From: Alkalibacter rhizosphaerae
Lineage (GTDB): Bacteria > Bacillota > Clostridia > Eubacteriales > Alkalibacteraceae
NCBI RefSeq assembly: GCF_017352215.1
Contig: NZ_CP071444.1
Location: 2,294,001 to 2,358,000 of the forward strand
Direction of reading: 5' to 3'
DNA length: 64,000 nucleotides
Positions within the stretch are counted from its first letter, which is position 1; every line of letters begins with the position of its first letter. This document shows positions 53,202 to 61,325 of the stretch, one piece after another. The notes beneath the pieces were generated by a model. It did no database searches. It saw only the letters and a program-made list of their open reading frames with translations, and was not told the origin of the DNA. Made by a program: the position numbers and the translations under genes.

Positions 53202-54053
53202 ATCGACAAGAAAAAAAGTTTTTTAAAATATAAAAGATTGGCTTTGCTTCTTGTAAGCTTGGTTGCATATCTGCTCTGGCAGAATATCTCCATTGGGGTA
53301 AGTTTCTATTCCTATTCCGATGAAAGAGTGCCGGAAGGCTTGAAAGGTCTTCGCATTGTGCAGATTTCCGATCTTCATAATTGGAATGTGAAAGATCGTT
53401 TGCTGGAAAAGCTGATCGAGGAAGCGCCTGATTTGATTTTCATTACAGGGGATCTGATCGATCGAAGAAAAACAAGAGTGGATGTAGCACTGGACCAAGT
53501 GGAGGAATGGGTCAAGATCGCTCCAGTTTTCTATGTCAGTGGAAACCATGAAGAACTTAGTGAAGAATTCGATATTTTGCGAAGTGGAATGATGAATTTG
53601 GGAGTCCACTTACTGGAAGATCATATGGAGGATTTTATTTATCATGGAGAACATGTGATGATCGCCGGTTTGAAGGATCCTGCAGGAGAAATGGGGGAAG
53701 TGGACTACCTTTTTGATGACGACGTGGATTCTGTAAGCAAGCGACTTGATCTTGTGCTTGCTAATAGAGACGGGTCATTTTTCATTCTTCTGTCCCATCG
53801 ACCGGAGTTGATGGAAGAATACAAAAATCACGAGGCACCATTGGTTTTTGCCGGACATGCTCACGGTGGTCAGGTTCGGTTGCCCGTAATAGGAGGGTTG
53901 GTTGCGCCAAATCAGGGCTTTTTTCCAAGATATGATGCAGGTGTCTACGTAGAGGATAAAACGACGATGATCGTCAGCAGGGGGCTGGGAAACAGCATTT
54001 TCCCCCTGCGTATCGGCAATTCTCCGGAATTGGTCGTGGTGGAATTCCGGTAA
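53202..54053 (+). CDS. YkuE-type metallophosphoesterase, apparent AUC start
   Basis: About 283 aa from ATC 53202, or 271 from TTG 53238. After a basic lead (DKKKSFLKYKR) and one transmembrane helix comes a calcineurin-like domain: QISDLHN, FITGDLIDRR, YVSGNHEE and GHAHGGQVRLP hold the two-metal ligands, as in lipid-A-like UDP-pyrophosphohydrolases and YkuE. It is membrane-anchored, and the natural substrate is unknown. Frame and ribosome-site placement (AAAGGAGG, 53184-53191, with an in-frame TGA at 53193) favour ATC 53202, as TTG 53238 has no ribosome site and would drop the basic lead. Confidence 0.88.
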   Translation: MDKKKSFLKYKRLALLLVSLVAYLLWQNISIGVSFYSYSDERVPEGLKGLRIVQISDLHNWNVKDRLLEKLIEEAPDLIFITGDLIDRRKTRVDVALDQVEEWVKIAPVFYVSGNHEELSEEFDILRSGMMNLGVHLLEDHMEDFIYHGEHVMIAGLKDPAGEMGEVDYLFDDDVDSVSKRLDLVLANRDGSFFILLSHRPELMEEYKNHEAPLVFAGHAHGGQVRLPVIGGLVAPNQGFFPRYDAGVYVEDKTTMIVSRGLGNSIFPLRIGNSPELVVVEFR

Positions 54054-54123
54054 GTTGTCGTATTTCGATGATATAGACCATTTCTTCGGAATGCAAAGGA
54101 AAAGTTTAGAAAAATAATAATAG

Positions 54124-54162
54124 CAAGACCAAGTACAAGGAGAGACCCTGTACTTGGTCTTG
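54124..54162 (-). terminator. Terminator of the lipoprotein gene
   Basis: A perfect 14-bp stem (54124-54137 with 54149-54162) lies 31 bases beyond the stop of the minus-strand lipoprotein gene and continues into a T-rich tract on that strand (CTATTATTATTTTT). The plus-strand side lacks a T run. Confidence 0.85.
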
Positions 54163-54192
54163 ATCGATACGTATTTTCAAAAACGTGTGTTA

Positions 54193-54984
54193 TTACTCTT
54201 CGTCCAAATCCATCCAGTCATCTGGCAGATCCATCATGTCGTCCCACTCAATGACCTGATAATCGGATGGGATGACAAACACATCATCCGAAATGTTTCC
54301 CACCTGAAGGTCGCTGGTCTCCGACACGACATTTTCACTGGGGTCATCACCAACAAATTCCACACGCATGGTAAAACCATACTCTTCATGGATCCACATT
54401 TTTACTTTGGAATCATCATCTTCGTTGACGCTTTCTACGATAAAACAAGGTTCTCCATTGATCACTTCTTTTCCGAGGAGCGTCAATGTTTCATCATCCA
54501 TGGTGTCCGGGAGATTGTCAAAAGATACCGGATCATCATCCATTTCCATGCCATCGTCATCCCAACTCATCTTTAAGGCGGTTTTATTGGTCACATCCAA
54601 TGTATAGGAGGCGTCTTTGTCATATAACATGATGTAAGGTTTGCCATCCTGTGAGCTTTCCATTTTTACGTTGTCGCCTTTGATCCAGATCTTGGAAGAG
54701 GTTGTCCCAAAATCAGAGGTCATGGTGACCGTATATGCATATTCCGTTAATTGTTGTCCTTGCTGGATCAATGCTGCCAATTCGGACTCGGTAATTTCGG
54801 TTTCCGGTTCCGGTTCTGGCTCCGGATCGTTGGAAGGATCTGTTGTCGATTCGTTGTTGGGTTGGTCGTTTTCATCGGAAGCCGACTCTTTGGGACTGCA
54901 GCTGGAAAAACTTAAAATCAATGCAACAATGATTATTACACTAATAATGATTCTGACAGTTTTTGCTCGCATCATGGGATTCAT
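54193..54984 (-). CDS. Predicted lipoprotein of unknown function
   Basis: A 263-aa protein. A signal (MRAKTVRIIISV and a hydrophobic helix) leads to a lipobox SFSSC, then an unstructured acidic linker with an EPEPEPE run. The rest is beta-rich (TVTMTSDFGTTSSKIWIKGD, MLYDKDASYTLDVTNKTALK), resembling LolA/DUF4412-like lipoprotein-sorting folds that bind hydrophobic ligands. The ligand and role are unknown. The ATG has AAGGAAGAG upstream. It is monocistronic. Confidence 0.85.
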   Translation of the reverse strand: MNPMMRAKTVRIIISVIIIVALILSFSSCSPKESASDENDQPNNESTTDPSNDPEPEPEPETEITESELAALIQQGQQLTEYAYTVTMTSDFGTTSSKIWIKGDNVKMESSQDGKPYIMLYDKDASYTLDVTNKTALKMSWDDDGMEMDDDPVSFDNLPDTMDDETLTLLGKEVINGEPCFIVESVNEDDDSKVKMWIHEEYGFTMRVEFVGDDPSENVVSETSDLQVGNISDDVFVIPSDYQVIEWDDMMDLPDDWMDLDEE

Positions 54985-55144
54985 TCCATCTCTTCCTTTC
55001 TGATCATTCTTTATTAATTGTACCCTTTTCTAAAAAGTCAAATCATTCCTGCTGTTTCATTTCTGAAGTTATGGGAATAAACAATGGAAAAGGCACGACT
55101 AGTACATTTGAAATGTGATAATGAAACGCTTTGGGAGGAACATT

Positions 55145-56200
55145 ATGGATGTGACCATTTATGGTTTTCTGCAGCAAATGTTGGATCGGCCGGAATTATT
55201 TGTGACGGTGATGCTGACGTTGGGTGTTTTTTTGGTCAATGGATGGACCGATGCTCCCAATGCCATAGCAACCTGCATCACTACAAGATCATTGTCGATT
55301 CGCAAGGCCATCGTTATGGCTGCCATTCTGAACTTTTTTGGTGTTTTTTTAATGATGCTGATCAATTCAACGGTAGCTCAAACTATATATCGGATGGTGG
55401 ACTTTGGCGGAGATGCCAGGCATGCGTTGATTGCGCTTTGTGCGGCCATGGTGGCCATCGTCACTTGGGCGACCCTTGCCTGGAGACTTGGATTTCCAAC
55501 CAGCGAAAGTCATGCACTGATTGCAGGAATTTCTGGTGCGGCCATCGCTCTCCAAAATGGGTTAGGTGGAATCAATGGCACTGAATGGATAAAGATCATT
55601 TATGGTTTGGTTTTCTCCTTGTCTTTTGGCATGGGACTGGGATATCTTTTTACGACTGCCATACGAATTGTTTTTAGGGCCGGCAAACAGCGAAAACTGA
55701 CGTCAATGTTCAAAAAAGCGCAGATCCTAGGATCGGGGGCCATGGCATTCATGCATGGCGCACAAGACGGTCAGAAGTTTCTGGGTGTTTTCATGCTTGG
55801 TGTATTTTTGTCCCAAGGAGAGGCGGGGCAAACGAATTTTGCGGTACCTTTGTGGATCGTTTTACTATGTTCTTTGATCATGGCATTTGGCACATCTGTA
55901 GGTGGTGTTCGAATTATTAAAACCGTTGGTTTGGATATGGTGAAACTGCAACCATATCAAGGTTTTTCCGCAGACTTTGCAGCTTCGATCACCTTGTTGC
56001 TGTCATCTATGTTTGGTTTTCCCGTCAGTACCACCCACACAAAAACAACAGCTATAATGGGATCAGGAATGGCAGTACGGATGGGAAGCATCAATTGGAG
56101 TGTTGTAAAAAACATGGCATATGCATGGATTTTGACATTTCCCGGATGCGGGTTGTTGGGTTATCTCATGGCAAAGTTGTTTCTATATATTTTTACTTAA
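55145..56200 (+). CDS. pit: Inorganic phosphate transporter (PiT family)
   Basis: A 351-aa membrane carrier with about ten helices in two repeats. The first repeat has NGWTDAPNAIATCITTRSLS near residue 35, the second has MHGAQDGQKFLGVFMLG near residue 202; both are the PiT signature, in which the usual GANDxxN is here WTDAPN. It takes up phosphate with H+ or Na+. I start at ATG 55145 with GGGAGGA upstream. It is paired with a DUF47 gene 12 bases downstream, the usual PiT arrangement. Confidence 0.93.
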   Translation: MDVTIYGFLQQMLDRPELFVTVMLTLGVFLVNGWTDAPNAIATCITTRSLSIRKAIVMAAILNFFGVFLMMLINSTVAQTIYRMVDFGGDARHALIALCAAMVAIVTWATLAWRLGFPTSESHALIAGISGAAIALQNGLGGINGTEWIKIIYGLVFSLSFGMGLGYLFTTAIRIVFRAGKQRKLTSMFKKAQILGSGAMAFMHGAQDGQKFLGVFMLGVFLSQGEAGQTNFAVPLWIVLLCSLIMAFGTSVGGVRIIKTVGLDMVKLQPYQGFSADFAASITLLLSSMFGFPVSTTHTKTTAIMGSGMAVRMGSINWSVVKNMAYAWILTFPGCGLLGYLMAKLFLYIFT

Positions 56201-56212
56201 GGGGGTTGTTTC

Positions 56213-56845
56213 ATGAAATTATTCAATAAAGAAGCGAAATTTGATTACATCGTATTTTTTGACCGCTTCTCCAAATATACGGTGGATGCAGCAAAGTATT
56301 TGGACCAAGTGTTGTCCCATTTTGATCAAGTGTCTTTAGAAGAGCAGGTTCGGACCATGCATGACATCGAAAAATCTGCAGATTTGGAGAAAAAACAGAT
56401 GCTGGTCAAGTTGATCGATGAGTTTCTACCACCCATCGATAAAGAGGACATCATCGATTTGTCTCACAAGATCGATGATGTTACCGATGCTATCGAAGAG
56501 GTGTTGGTTTCCTATTACACGTATCATATAACACAGGTAACCAAAGAAGCGCTGATCTTTACCAGAATGATCAGGGATGCATCCATCGAGATGAACAAGT
56601 GCCTGGTAGCAATGCAAAAATACAAAAAAAACAATGATGTTTTCGAACATATCGGAAAAGTCAATCGAATCAAATCAGAAGGGGAAAAGCTTTATAAAGT
56701 GACGGTGGCAGAGTTGTATCAGGCGGAGGCGGATCCTCAAACAGCTTATGAATATACCGAAATATATAAAGCAATGCGCAACTGTTATCTATATTGTAAA
56801 AGAGTGACCAATGGAGTCGAAAAAGTCGTCATGAAAAACCTTTAA
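56213..56845 (+). CDS. DUF47 (PhoU-like) phosphate transport regulator
   Basis: A 210-aa all-helical protein of the DUF47/PhoU-like family. Conserved points include DIEKSADLEKKQMLVKLIDE near residue 45, PPIDKEDIIDLSHKIDDVTD near residue 72 and VNRIKSEGEKLY near residue 148, with metal-binding acidic residues. In other bacteria such proteins bind and regulate the PiT carrier. It is translated just behind pit with GGGGG as the ribosome site and ends at a terminator shared with the convergent nitroreductase gene. Confidence 0.92.
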   Translation: MKLFNKEAKFDYIVFFDRFSKYTVDAAKYLDQVLSHFDQVSLEEQVRTMHDIEKSADLEKKQMLVKLIDEFLPPIDKEDIIDLSHKIDDVTDAIEEVLVSYYTYHITQVTKEALIFTRMIRDASIEMNKCLVAMQKYKKNNDVFEHIGKVNRIKSEGEKLYKVTVAELYQAEADPQTAYEYTEIYKAMRNCYLYCKRVTNGVEKVVMKNL

Positions 56846-56853
56846 CATAACAG

Positions 56854-56890
56854 GGAAGACCTCTAAAGAAAGAGGTCTTCCAAATTTTTT
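56854..56890. terminator. Bidirectional terminator between DUF47 and nitroreductase genes
   Basis: An 11-bp perfect stem (GGAAGACCTCT at 56854-56864, AGAGGTCTTCC at 56871-56881) runs into a six-T tail on the plus strand. It overlaps the 3' end of the convergent nitroreductase coding sequence, which stops at 56863. Confidence 0.82.
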
Positions 56891-57414
56891 CGGACATTGG
56901 GTTTTTCCCGATCCAAGAGATCTTCATCCAACTTCCACTTATCGCCAGGTTTTCCAACTGCGACTACCGTAATGATTTGGTAATCATCAGGAATGGAAAA
57001 CAGAGAGCGGGCCAGATTTCGATTGTAACCACCCATGGCATGGGTATAGAGACCTCTGCGTTGGGCTTCCAGGGAAAGGTATCCCCATGCTGTTCCTGCA
57101 TCGAACATGCTCCAATGGTTTTCCTTTCCGTTACTCTCAAAGTTCTTTTTTGATAAGATCAAAATCAACACAGGGGCTTGGATGGCCCAACGACGGTTTC
57201 CGTCATTCAAGATGCTTCTCATTCGTTGCAGGCGATCGCCTTCCTGGGCTACGATAAAGCGCCAAGGTTGTTCATTGTTGCAGGAAGGAGCATAGCGTGC
57301 CGCTTCCAATAACGCAAATAGATCGGTTTCCGATACCGCATCTTGGCTAAACGCCCTTGGCGACCATCGTTCCTTTATTTCAGGCATGATTTCATATTCA
57401 AATGTTCGATTCAT
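56863..57414 (-). CDS. Nitroreductase-family FMN enzyme
   Basis: A 183-aa NAD(P)H-dependent flavoprotein. ERWSPRAFSQDAV near residue 15, ARYAPSCNNEQPWRFIV near residue 39 and the C-terminal VGKPGDKWKLDEDLLDREKP fit the small nitroreductase family. The natural substrate is unknown. The start lies after GGAGGAGAATCC, and the first 17 bases overlap the end of the ybaK gene, so the two are translationally coupled. Its last bases form part of the terminator. Confidence 0.9.
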   Translation of the reverse strand: MNRTFEYEIMPEIKERWSPRAFSQDAVSETDLFALLEAARYAPSCNNEQPWRFIVAQEGDRLQRMRSILNDGNRRWAIQAPVLILILSKKNFESNGKENHWSMFDAGTAWGYLSLEAQRRGLYTHAMGGYNRNLARSLFSIPDDYQIITVVAVGKPGDKWKLDEDLLDREKPNVRKNLEDLFL

Positions 57415-57925
57415 ATGGATTCTCCTCCATCCTTAAATTATAATCATTGTTTTCGTCAAGCCACCCTTTACATACATCGATCCAGTCAATGGGTTTGGCG
57501 TGATGTTCCAATTGGGATATGGTGAGCTCGATGGCACTGTTGCTGCTGCCGCAGGCAGGAAAAACGGTGTCAAATCGTTGCAAGGATACATCCAGATAGA
57601 TGGAAACCCCGTCATTGACTGCAAAGGGACAAATGCCGCCAATATCAAACCCGATCCGGGCCTTGGTTTCCGATGGAGGGATCATCTTTGCTTTGACACC
57701 AAAAAAGGCTTTGTATTTGCCGTTGTCGACTTTGGCATCGCCAGCGGTGACGATGAGTATCGATTTTTTATCAACTTGGAAAGACAAGGTTTTGGCGATG
57801 CGGCGTTCTTCACACTCCAGAGCCTTTGCAGCCAAAACTACCGTGGCGCTGGAAGTAGGAAACTCCCGTATGAGATGATTCATTCCTTCCGACTTAAAAT
57901 AGGTTCGAACTTTCTCCAAACTCAA
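57398..57925 (-). CDS. YbaK/EbsC-family aminoacyl-tRNA deacylase
   Basis: A 175-aa protein of the YbaK/ProX fold, which clears mischarged tRNA (usually Cys-tRNA-Pro or Ala-tRNA-Pro). Visible features are the SSATVVLAAKALECEERRIA start, the catalytic lysine in KTLSFQ near residue 45, the KVDNGKYKAFFGVKA region and GFDIGGICPFAV near residue 90. The exact editing substrate is not predictable. The start is TTG with GGGAGGA eight bases upstream. It leads a two-gene unit with the nitroreductase. Confidence 0.9.
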   Translation of the reverse strand: MSLEKVRTYFKSEGMNHLIREFPTSSATVVLAAKALECEERRIAKTLSFQVDKKSILIVTAGDAKVDNGKYKAFFGVKAKMIPPSETKARIGFDIGGICPFAVNDGVSIYLDVSLQRFDTVFPACGSSNSAIELTISQLEHHAKPIDWIDVCKGWLDENNDYNLRMEENPYESNI

Positions 57926-58087
57926 GCTGTTTTCCTCCCGTTCCGTCCATTCTTGTGGTACATTGAATATGGTACCACAAAACGATAATTTCGTCGCCTG
58001 AAATGTGCATATCCATTGGCAAGGTAAACGGAGCGTTTATTGATTGTTCCTGTCGACAAGCCTATAATGAAAAACGAGGTGGAATTT

Positions 58088-58672
58088 ATGGATCCGATAA
58101 AAACCGGGAATTTAATAAAAACATTGCGCTTGGAATTGGGTATGACCCAGCAACAACTGGCAGATGGCATTTTTGTCAGCGATAAAGCTGTTTCAAAATG
58201 GGAACGGGGAGTCGGATGCCCGGATGCATCATTGCTTCCTTTGTTGGGAAACATACTCGGTATCGATCCAGCCACCATCTTGTCTGGGGAATTGAACCCC
58301 AATGAGTCCATGGGAGGAAATATGAAAAGATTGAAATTTTACGTTTGTGGCGAATGTGGAAACATTCTAACATCTACTGAAGAAGCATCCATTTCTTGCT
58401 GCGGAAGAAAATTGATGTCACTTGAATCAAAAAAAGCAAGAGAAGAAGAAAAATTATCGGTGGCTATCTTGGAAGGGGATTATTATATCAGCTCTGATCA
58501 TGAAATGTCCAAGAACAACCACATTGCCTTTGTTGCTTTTTTAAACGGAGATACGCTTCTCCTTCGAAAATTATATCCGGAGTGGAATTTATCTACAAGA
58601 ATTCCAAAGTTGAGTCGCGGCGTTTTGTATTGGTATAGTACCCAGGACGGTCTTTATCATCAGTATGTTTAA
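58088..58672 (+). CDS. XRE-family regulator fused to a desulfoferrodoxin-like domain
   Basis: A 194-aa protein. Residues 6-60 are an XRE helix-turn-helix (LRLELGMTQQQLADGIFVSD, then KAVSKWERGVGCPD). After a linker comes FYVCGECGNILTSTEEA with SCCGRKL, the Cys-rich motif of the desulfoferrodoxin N-terminal rubredoxin-like iron site, then DHEMSKNNHIAFVAFLNGDT and LYPEWN, which parallel the superoxide-reductase domain; the usual Cys ligand near the end appears lost. It therefore looks like an iron- or redox-sensing regulator. I use ATG 58088 with GAGGTGG upstream. Its terminator lies just behind it. Confidence 0.82.
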   Translation: MDPIKTGNLIKTLRLELGMTQQQLADGIFVSDKAVSKWERGVGCPDASLLPLLGNILGIDPATILSGELNPNESMGGNMKRLKFYVCGECGNILTSTEEASISCCGRKLMSLESKKAREEEKLSVAILEGDYYISSDHEMSKNNHIAFVAFLNGDTLLLRKLYPEWNLSTRIPKLSRGVLYWYSTQDGLYHQYV

Positions 58673-58674
58673 TC

Positions 58675-58720
58675 AAAACAGCTTTTTCATCCAATAGAAC
58701 AGGATGGGAGGGCTGTTTTT
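58675..58720 (+). terminator. Terminator after the XRE regulator
   Basis: An 18-bp stem with four G-U pairs (58675-58692 with 58702-58719) runs into a short T tail. Confidence 0.75.
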
Positions 58721-58787
58721 GAAATGGTTGTATTTTGTATAGAGTTTGTTATAATCAAGATATTAATAAGAGAAAAGAGGGAAGCAC

Positions 58788-59108
58788 ATGATCGTAACAA
58801 CCACCCCCCATGTGGATGGGAAAAAAATCGTGGAATACAAAGGGATCGTTTTTGGAGAAGTGATCTCCGGTGTAGATTTCATCAAGGATTTTGCGGCAGG
58901 ATTGACCAACTTTTTTGGTGGACGATCGGGGTCGTACGAAGGTGAATTGATCAAAGCCAGGGAAGAAGCTTTGGGAGAAATGGAAAAAAGAGCCTATTCC
59001 ATGGGAGCAAATGCCGTCGTTGGCGTGGACATCGATTATGAAACCCTGGGCCAGGGTGGAAACATGCTGATGGTGACTGCCTCTGGCACGGCGGTAATAG
59101 TCGAATAA
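58788..59108 (+). CDS. YbjQ/UPF0145-family protein
   Basis: A 106-aa protein of the YbjQ (heavy-metal-binding-domain-like) family, probably a pentameric ring. The typical beginning [19 protein letters not shown] and the C-terminal [17 protein letters not shown] are clear. The family has no settled function; metal binding has been suggested. The ATG has AGAGGGAAG upstream, and a terminator follows. Confidence 0.93.
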   Translation: MIVTTTPHVDGKKIVEYKGIVFGEVISGVDFIKDFAAGLTNFFGGRSGSYEGELIKAREEALGEMEKRAYSMGANAVVGVDIDYETLGQGGNMLMVTASGTAVIVE

Positions 59109-59110
59109 AG

Positions 59111-59150
59111 AAAGCCGTTGCAATGGAACTGTCCTTGCAGCGGCTTTTTT
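59111..59150. terminator. Terminator after ybjQ
   Basis: A 13-bp stem with one wobble pair (59111-59123 with 59135-59147) and an 11-base loop ends in a six-T run. It also lies just past the stop of the small minus-strand ORF. Confidence 0.85.
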
Positions 59151-59154
59151 GTCG

Positions 59155-59349
59155 TTATCCATTGTTATTTTTCTTTGCCAAATTTCTAGCCCAATGAACC
59201 ACCAAGGACGCTCCGAGGATACTACCTGCCATGGATCCCAACTTTCCAACAGCTTCATAACCGAGGACACCGGCAAACTCAAATGTGGTAAAGAAATTGC
59301 CGCCGAGGTACATGCCCGCGAGTAGACCGATGACGAAATTGTTTCCCCA
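59155..59349 (-). pseudogene. Small membrane-protein ORF lacking an in-frame start, directly after lysR
   Basis: About 64 codons read as a plausible two-helix membrane protein: WGNNFVIGLLAGMYLGG, then FEFAGVLGYEAVGKLGSMAG, SILGASLVVHWARNLAKK and a TAA stop. It is in the lysR reading frame, separated from it only by the TAG stop and one codon, and has no start codon before an internal ATG at its 13th codon. An ATG at 59348-59350 would join it if one G of the run GGGG were absent, giving MGNNFVIGLL. It may be a frameshifted gene, a sequencing error, or a protein with an unusual start. Confidence 0.5.
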
Positions 59350-59352
59350 TTT

Positions 59353-60255
59353 CTAAACAGATGATAGATCGTTTCCGGAGCCTTCTGGATGTCGGAAATC
59401 CAAATATTCAATAAAGCGTTTTACTGCAGTGGATGCAGTTTTCTTATCTCGTAAGGCGAGTCCGATATTTCGATAAGCGGGCACGTCCAATTCCTTTGTC
59501 ACAATTCGATATGGTATGCGCTGAAGGATCAGTTGGGGTAGGATGCTGATCCCCAGACCGCTCTCCACCATGGACATGATTGCATAGTCGTCCCACGTCG
59601 TAAAGTGTGCCTTGGGGGTCATGCCGTGACGCTCAAAAATGTAGGAAATTTCTGCCTTCGCTCCCTTTTCCAATAGCATGAAAGGGTAATCACCCAAAGC
59701 GCCGACGGGAAATTGCCGGCAATGGGCCAATGGATGGGTCTCTTGTAGAATGACCAGGAGGTTGTCTTTTTCCAGGAAGATCGTCTCCAGATCCGGATGA
59801 GTCGGAAGTCGGAGAAACCCGCAGTCGACCCGGCCCTCCAGGATCCAATTCTCGATTTCCGTGTAATCGCCCAATAGCAGTTCGTAGTCGATCCCAGGAT
59901 ATGTTTTTTGAAATTCCTTGATGATGTTGGGAAGCCAGTGAGTGGCGACGCTGGAAAAAGTACCGATTCGGATCAATCCGGTTTGGACACCGTTTAATTC
60001 ATCTACATGAGATTTTAATTTTTCAAATTCTTGACAAAGCTTCTGAGCGTAGGGCAAAAGACTCATTCCGTCGGAGGTCAATCGAACCCCGGTCCGATCC
60101 CGTTCCAACAGGGAAAGGTTCCAATCTTGTTCCAAATCACGGATCATACGACTGATTCCTGATTGAGAATAGTTTAAAACCTCACCCGCTTTAGTGAAAC
60201 TCCCATATTCCACAGTTTTGACGAAAGCAAGAAATTTTTGAATGTTTGTTTCCAA
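59353..60255 (-). CDS. LysR-family transcriptional regulator
   Basis: A 300-aa regulator. The N-terminal winged helix is KFLAFVKTVEYGSFTKAGEV with NYSQSGISRMIRDLEQDW, and a periplasmic-binding-like effector domain starts near residue 90 (GLIRIGTFSSVATHWLPNII). The start codon is TTG with GGAGGGGA upstream. It diverges from an EamA-type exporter 119 bases away, the usual arrangement for a LysR regulator and its target. The effector is unknown. Confidence 0.92.
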   Translation of the reverse strand: METNIQKFLAFVKTVEYGSFTKAGEVLNYSQSGISRMIRDLEQDWNLSLLERDRTGVRLTSDGMSLLPYAQKLCQEFEKLKSHVDELNGVQTGLIRIGTFSSVATHWLPNIIKEFQKTYPGIDYELLLGDYTEIENWILEGRVDCGFLRLPTHPDLETIFLEKDNLLVILQETHPLAHCRQFPVGALGDYPFMLLEKGAKAEISYIFERHGMTPKAHFTTWDDYAIMSMVESGLGISILPQLILQRIPYRIVTKELDVPAYRNIGLALRDKKTASTAVKRFIEYLDFRHPEGSGNDLSSV

Positions 60256-60310
60256 GTTGAGTCCCCTCCAATCATTACAAAATCAAATATAAAATATGCA
60301 AATAATTTGT

Positions 60311-60339
60311 TTTTGTAATTTATAAGACCATGATAAACT
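60311..60339 (+). promoter_or_regulatory. Divergent lysR/eamA control region with promoter-like and dyad elements
   Basis: In the 119-base gap, TTTTGT (60311-60316) and an extended -10 TGATAAACT (TAAACT at 60334-60339) lie 17 bases apart, pointing at the exporter. A short dyad TTAT-N9-ATAA (60320-60336) has the T-N11-A form of LysR sites and overlaps the promoter. Confidence 0.4.
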
Positions 60340-60374
60340 AAGAATGCGAAATAGTCAAGGTTAGGAGGAAAACT

Positions 60375-61262
60375 ATGCAAGCCGCATATATCAAATACGT
60401 CATGGCTTTGATCTTGTTTGGAACTAATGGCATCGTAGCGAGTAAAATTTACATGAATAGTTATGAAATCGTCTTTTGGCGGACATTGATCGGCAGTGCA
60501 TTTCTACTGTCGATTTTTTTGATAACAAGAAAAACAGGGGTTTTTAAGAGCAAAAAAGAAGGAAAACATTTTAGTTTTGTGATTCTATCAGGCATTGCTA
60601 TGGGAGCTAGTTGGATGTTTCTTTACGAGGCTTACGTACAGATGGGGGTCGGCATGGCATCCTTGACTTACTACTGCGGTCCTGTGATCGTGATGGGTTT
60701 GTCTCCCATTCTCTTTCAAGAAAAAATGACATGGGGAAAAGTGGTTGGACTTACGGGTGCCTTGGTAGGACTTTTGCTGACCAACGGCATGGATGTTGTG
60801 AGCAAGGGATTAAATTCAGGTCTGGTGTTTGGACTGTTCTCTGCGTTGATGTATGCTTTTATGGTCATTTTCAACAAAAAAGCCACGACGATTGTAGGGC
60901 TTGAAAATGTCGTGATTCAACTGTTCTTCAGTTTTGTGACGGTAGCAGTGTTTTTGCTATGGAAAGCAGGGACTGTAGAGCCAGTAGAAGCAGGAAACCT
61001 GGCACCCTTGGTCTTCTTGGGTTTTGTCAATACGGGAGTTGGTTGTTATCTCTATTTTTCCTCCATCAACTGGTTGACTGCGTCCTTCGTATCCATCATA
61101 GGATATTTGGAACCGCTTTCTGCGTTGCTTTTCTCTGCACTTTTGCTACAAGAACGACTGACATGGATCCAGGGGCTAGGAGCGGTGTTTATCATCGGCG
61201 GTGGATTGTTCAGCGAACTTTATCGAAGAGAAAAGAGGATCTCAGATGCAGAGACCTATTGA
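60375..61262 (+). CDS. EamA/DMT-family exporter
   Basis: A 295-aa transporter with ten helices in two EamA repeats. The first opens KYVMALILFGTNGIVASKIY, and the second begins near residue 145. Sequence differs from the EamA protein at the start of the window, so the two are distant paralogs. LysR-linked EamA proteins often export amino acids or toxic metabolites, but the substrate is not readable. ATG 60375 has AGGAGG seven bases upstream. Confidence 0.9.
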   Translation: MQAAYIKYVMALILFGTNGIVASKIYMNSYEIVFWRTLIGSAFLLSIFLITRKTGVFKSKKEGKHFSFVILSGIAMGASWMFLYEAYVQMGVGMASLTYYCGPVIVMGLSPILFQEKMTWGKVVGLTGALVGLLLTNGMDVVSKGLNSGLVFGLFSALMYAFMVIFNKKATTIVGLENVVIQLFFSFVTVAVFLLWKAGTVEPVEAGNLAPLVFLGFVNTGVGCYLYFSSINWLTASFVSIIGYLEPLSALLFSALLLQERLTWIQGLGAVFIIGGGLFSELYRREKRISDAETY

Positions 61263-61281
61263 ATGGTTGCCAAACAAACTG

Positions 61282-61307
61282 TTGTATTATACAATTGTAT
61301 TATACAA
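61282..61307 (+). promoter_or_regulatory. Tandem 13-bp repeats before the MarR gene, likely operator
   Basis: TTGTATTATACAA occurs twice in direct tandem (61282-61294 and 61295-61307); each unit is nearly palindromic and their junction is the palindrome TACAATTGTA. It lies 18 bases before the TTG start and just after the exporter stop, and fits an autoregulatory MarR operator. Confidence 0.65.
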
Positions 61308-61325
61308 CGAAGAGGAGGTGGATCT

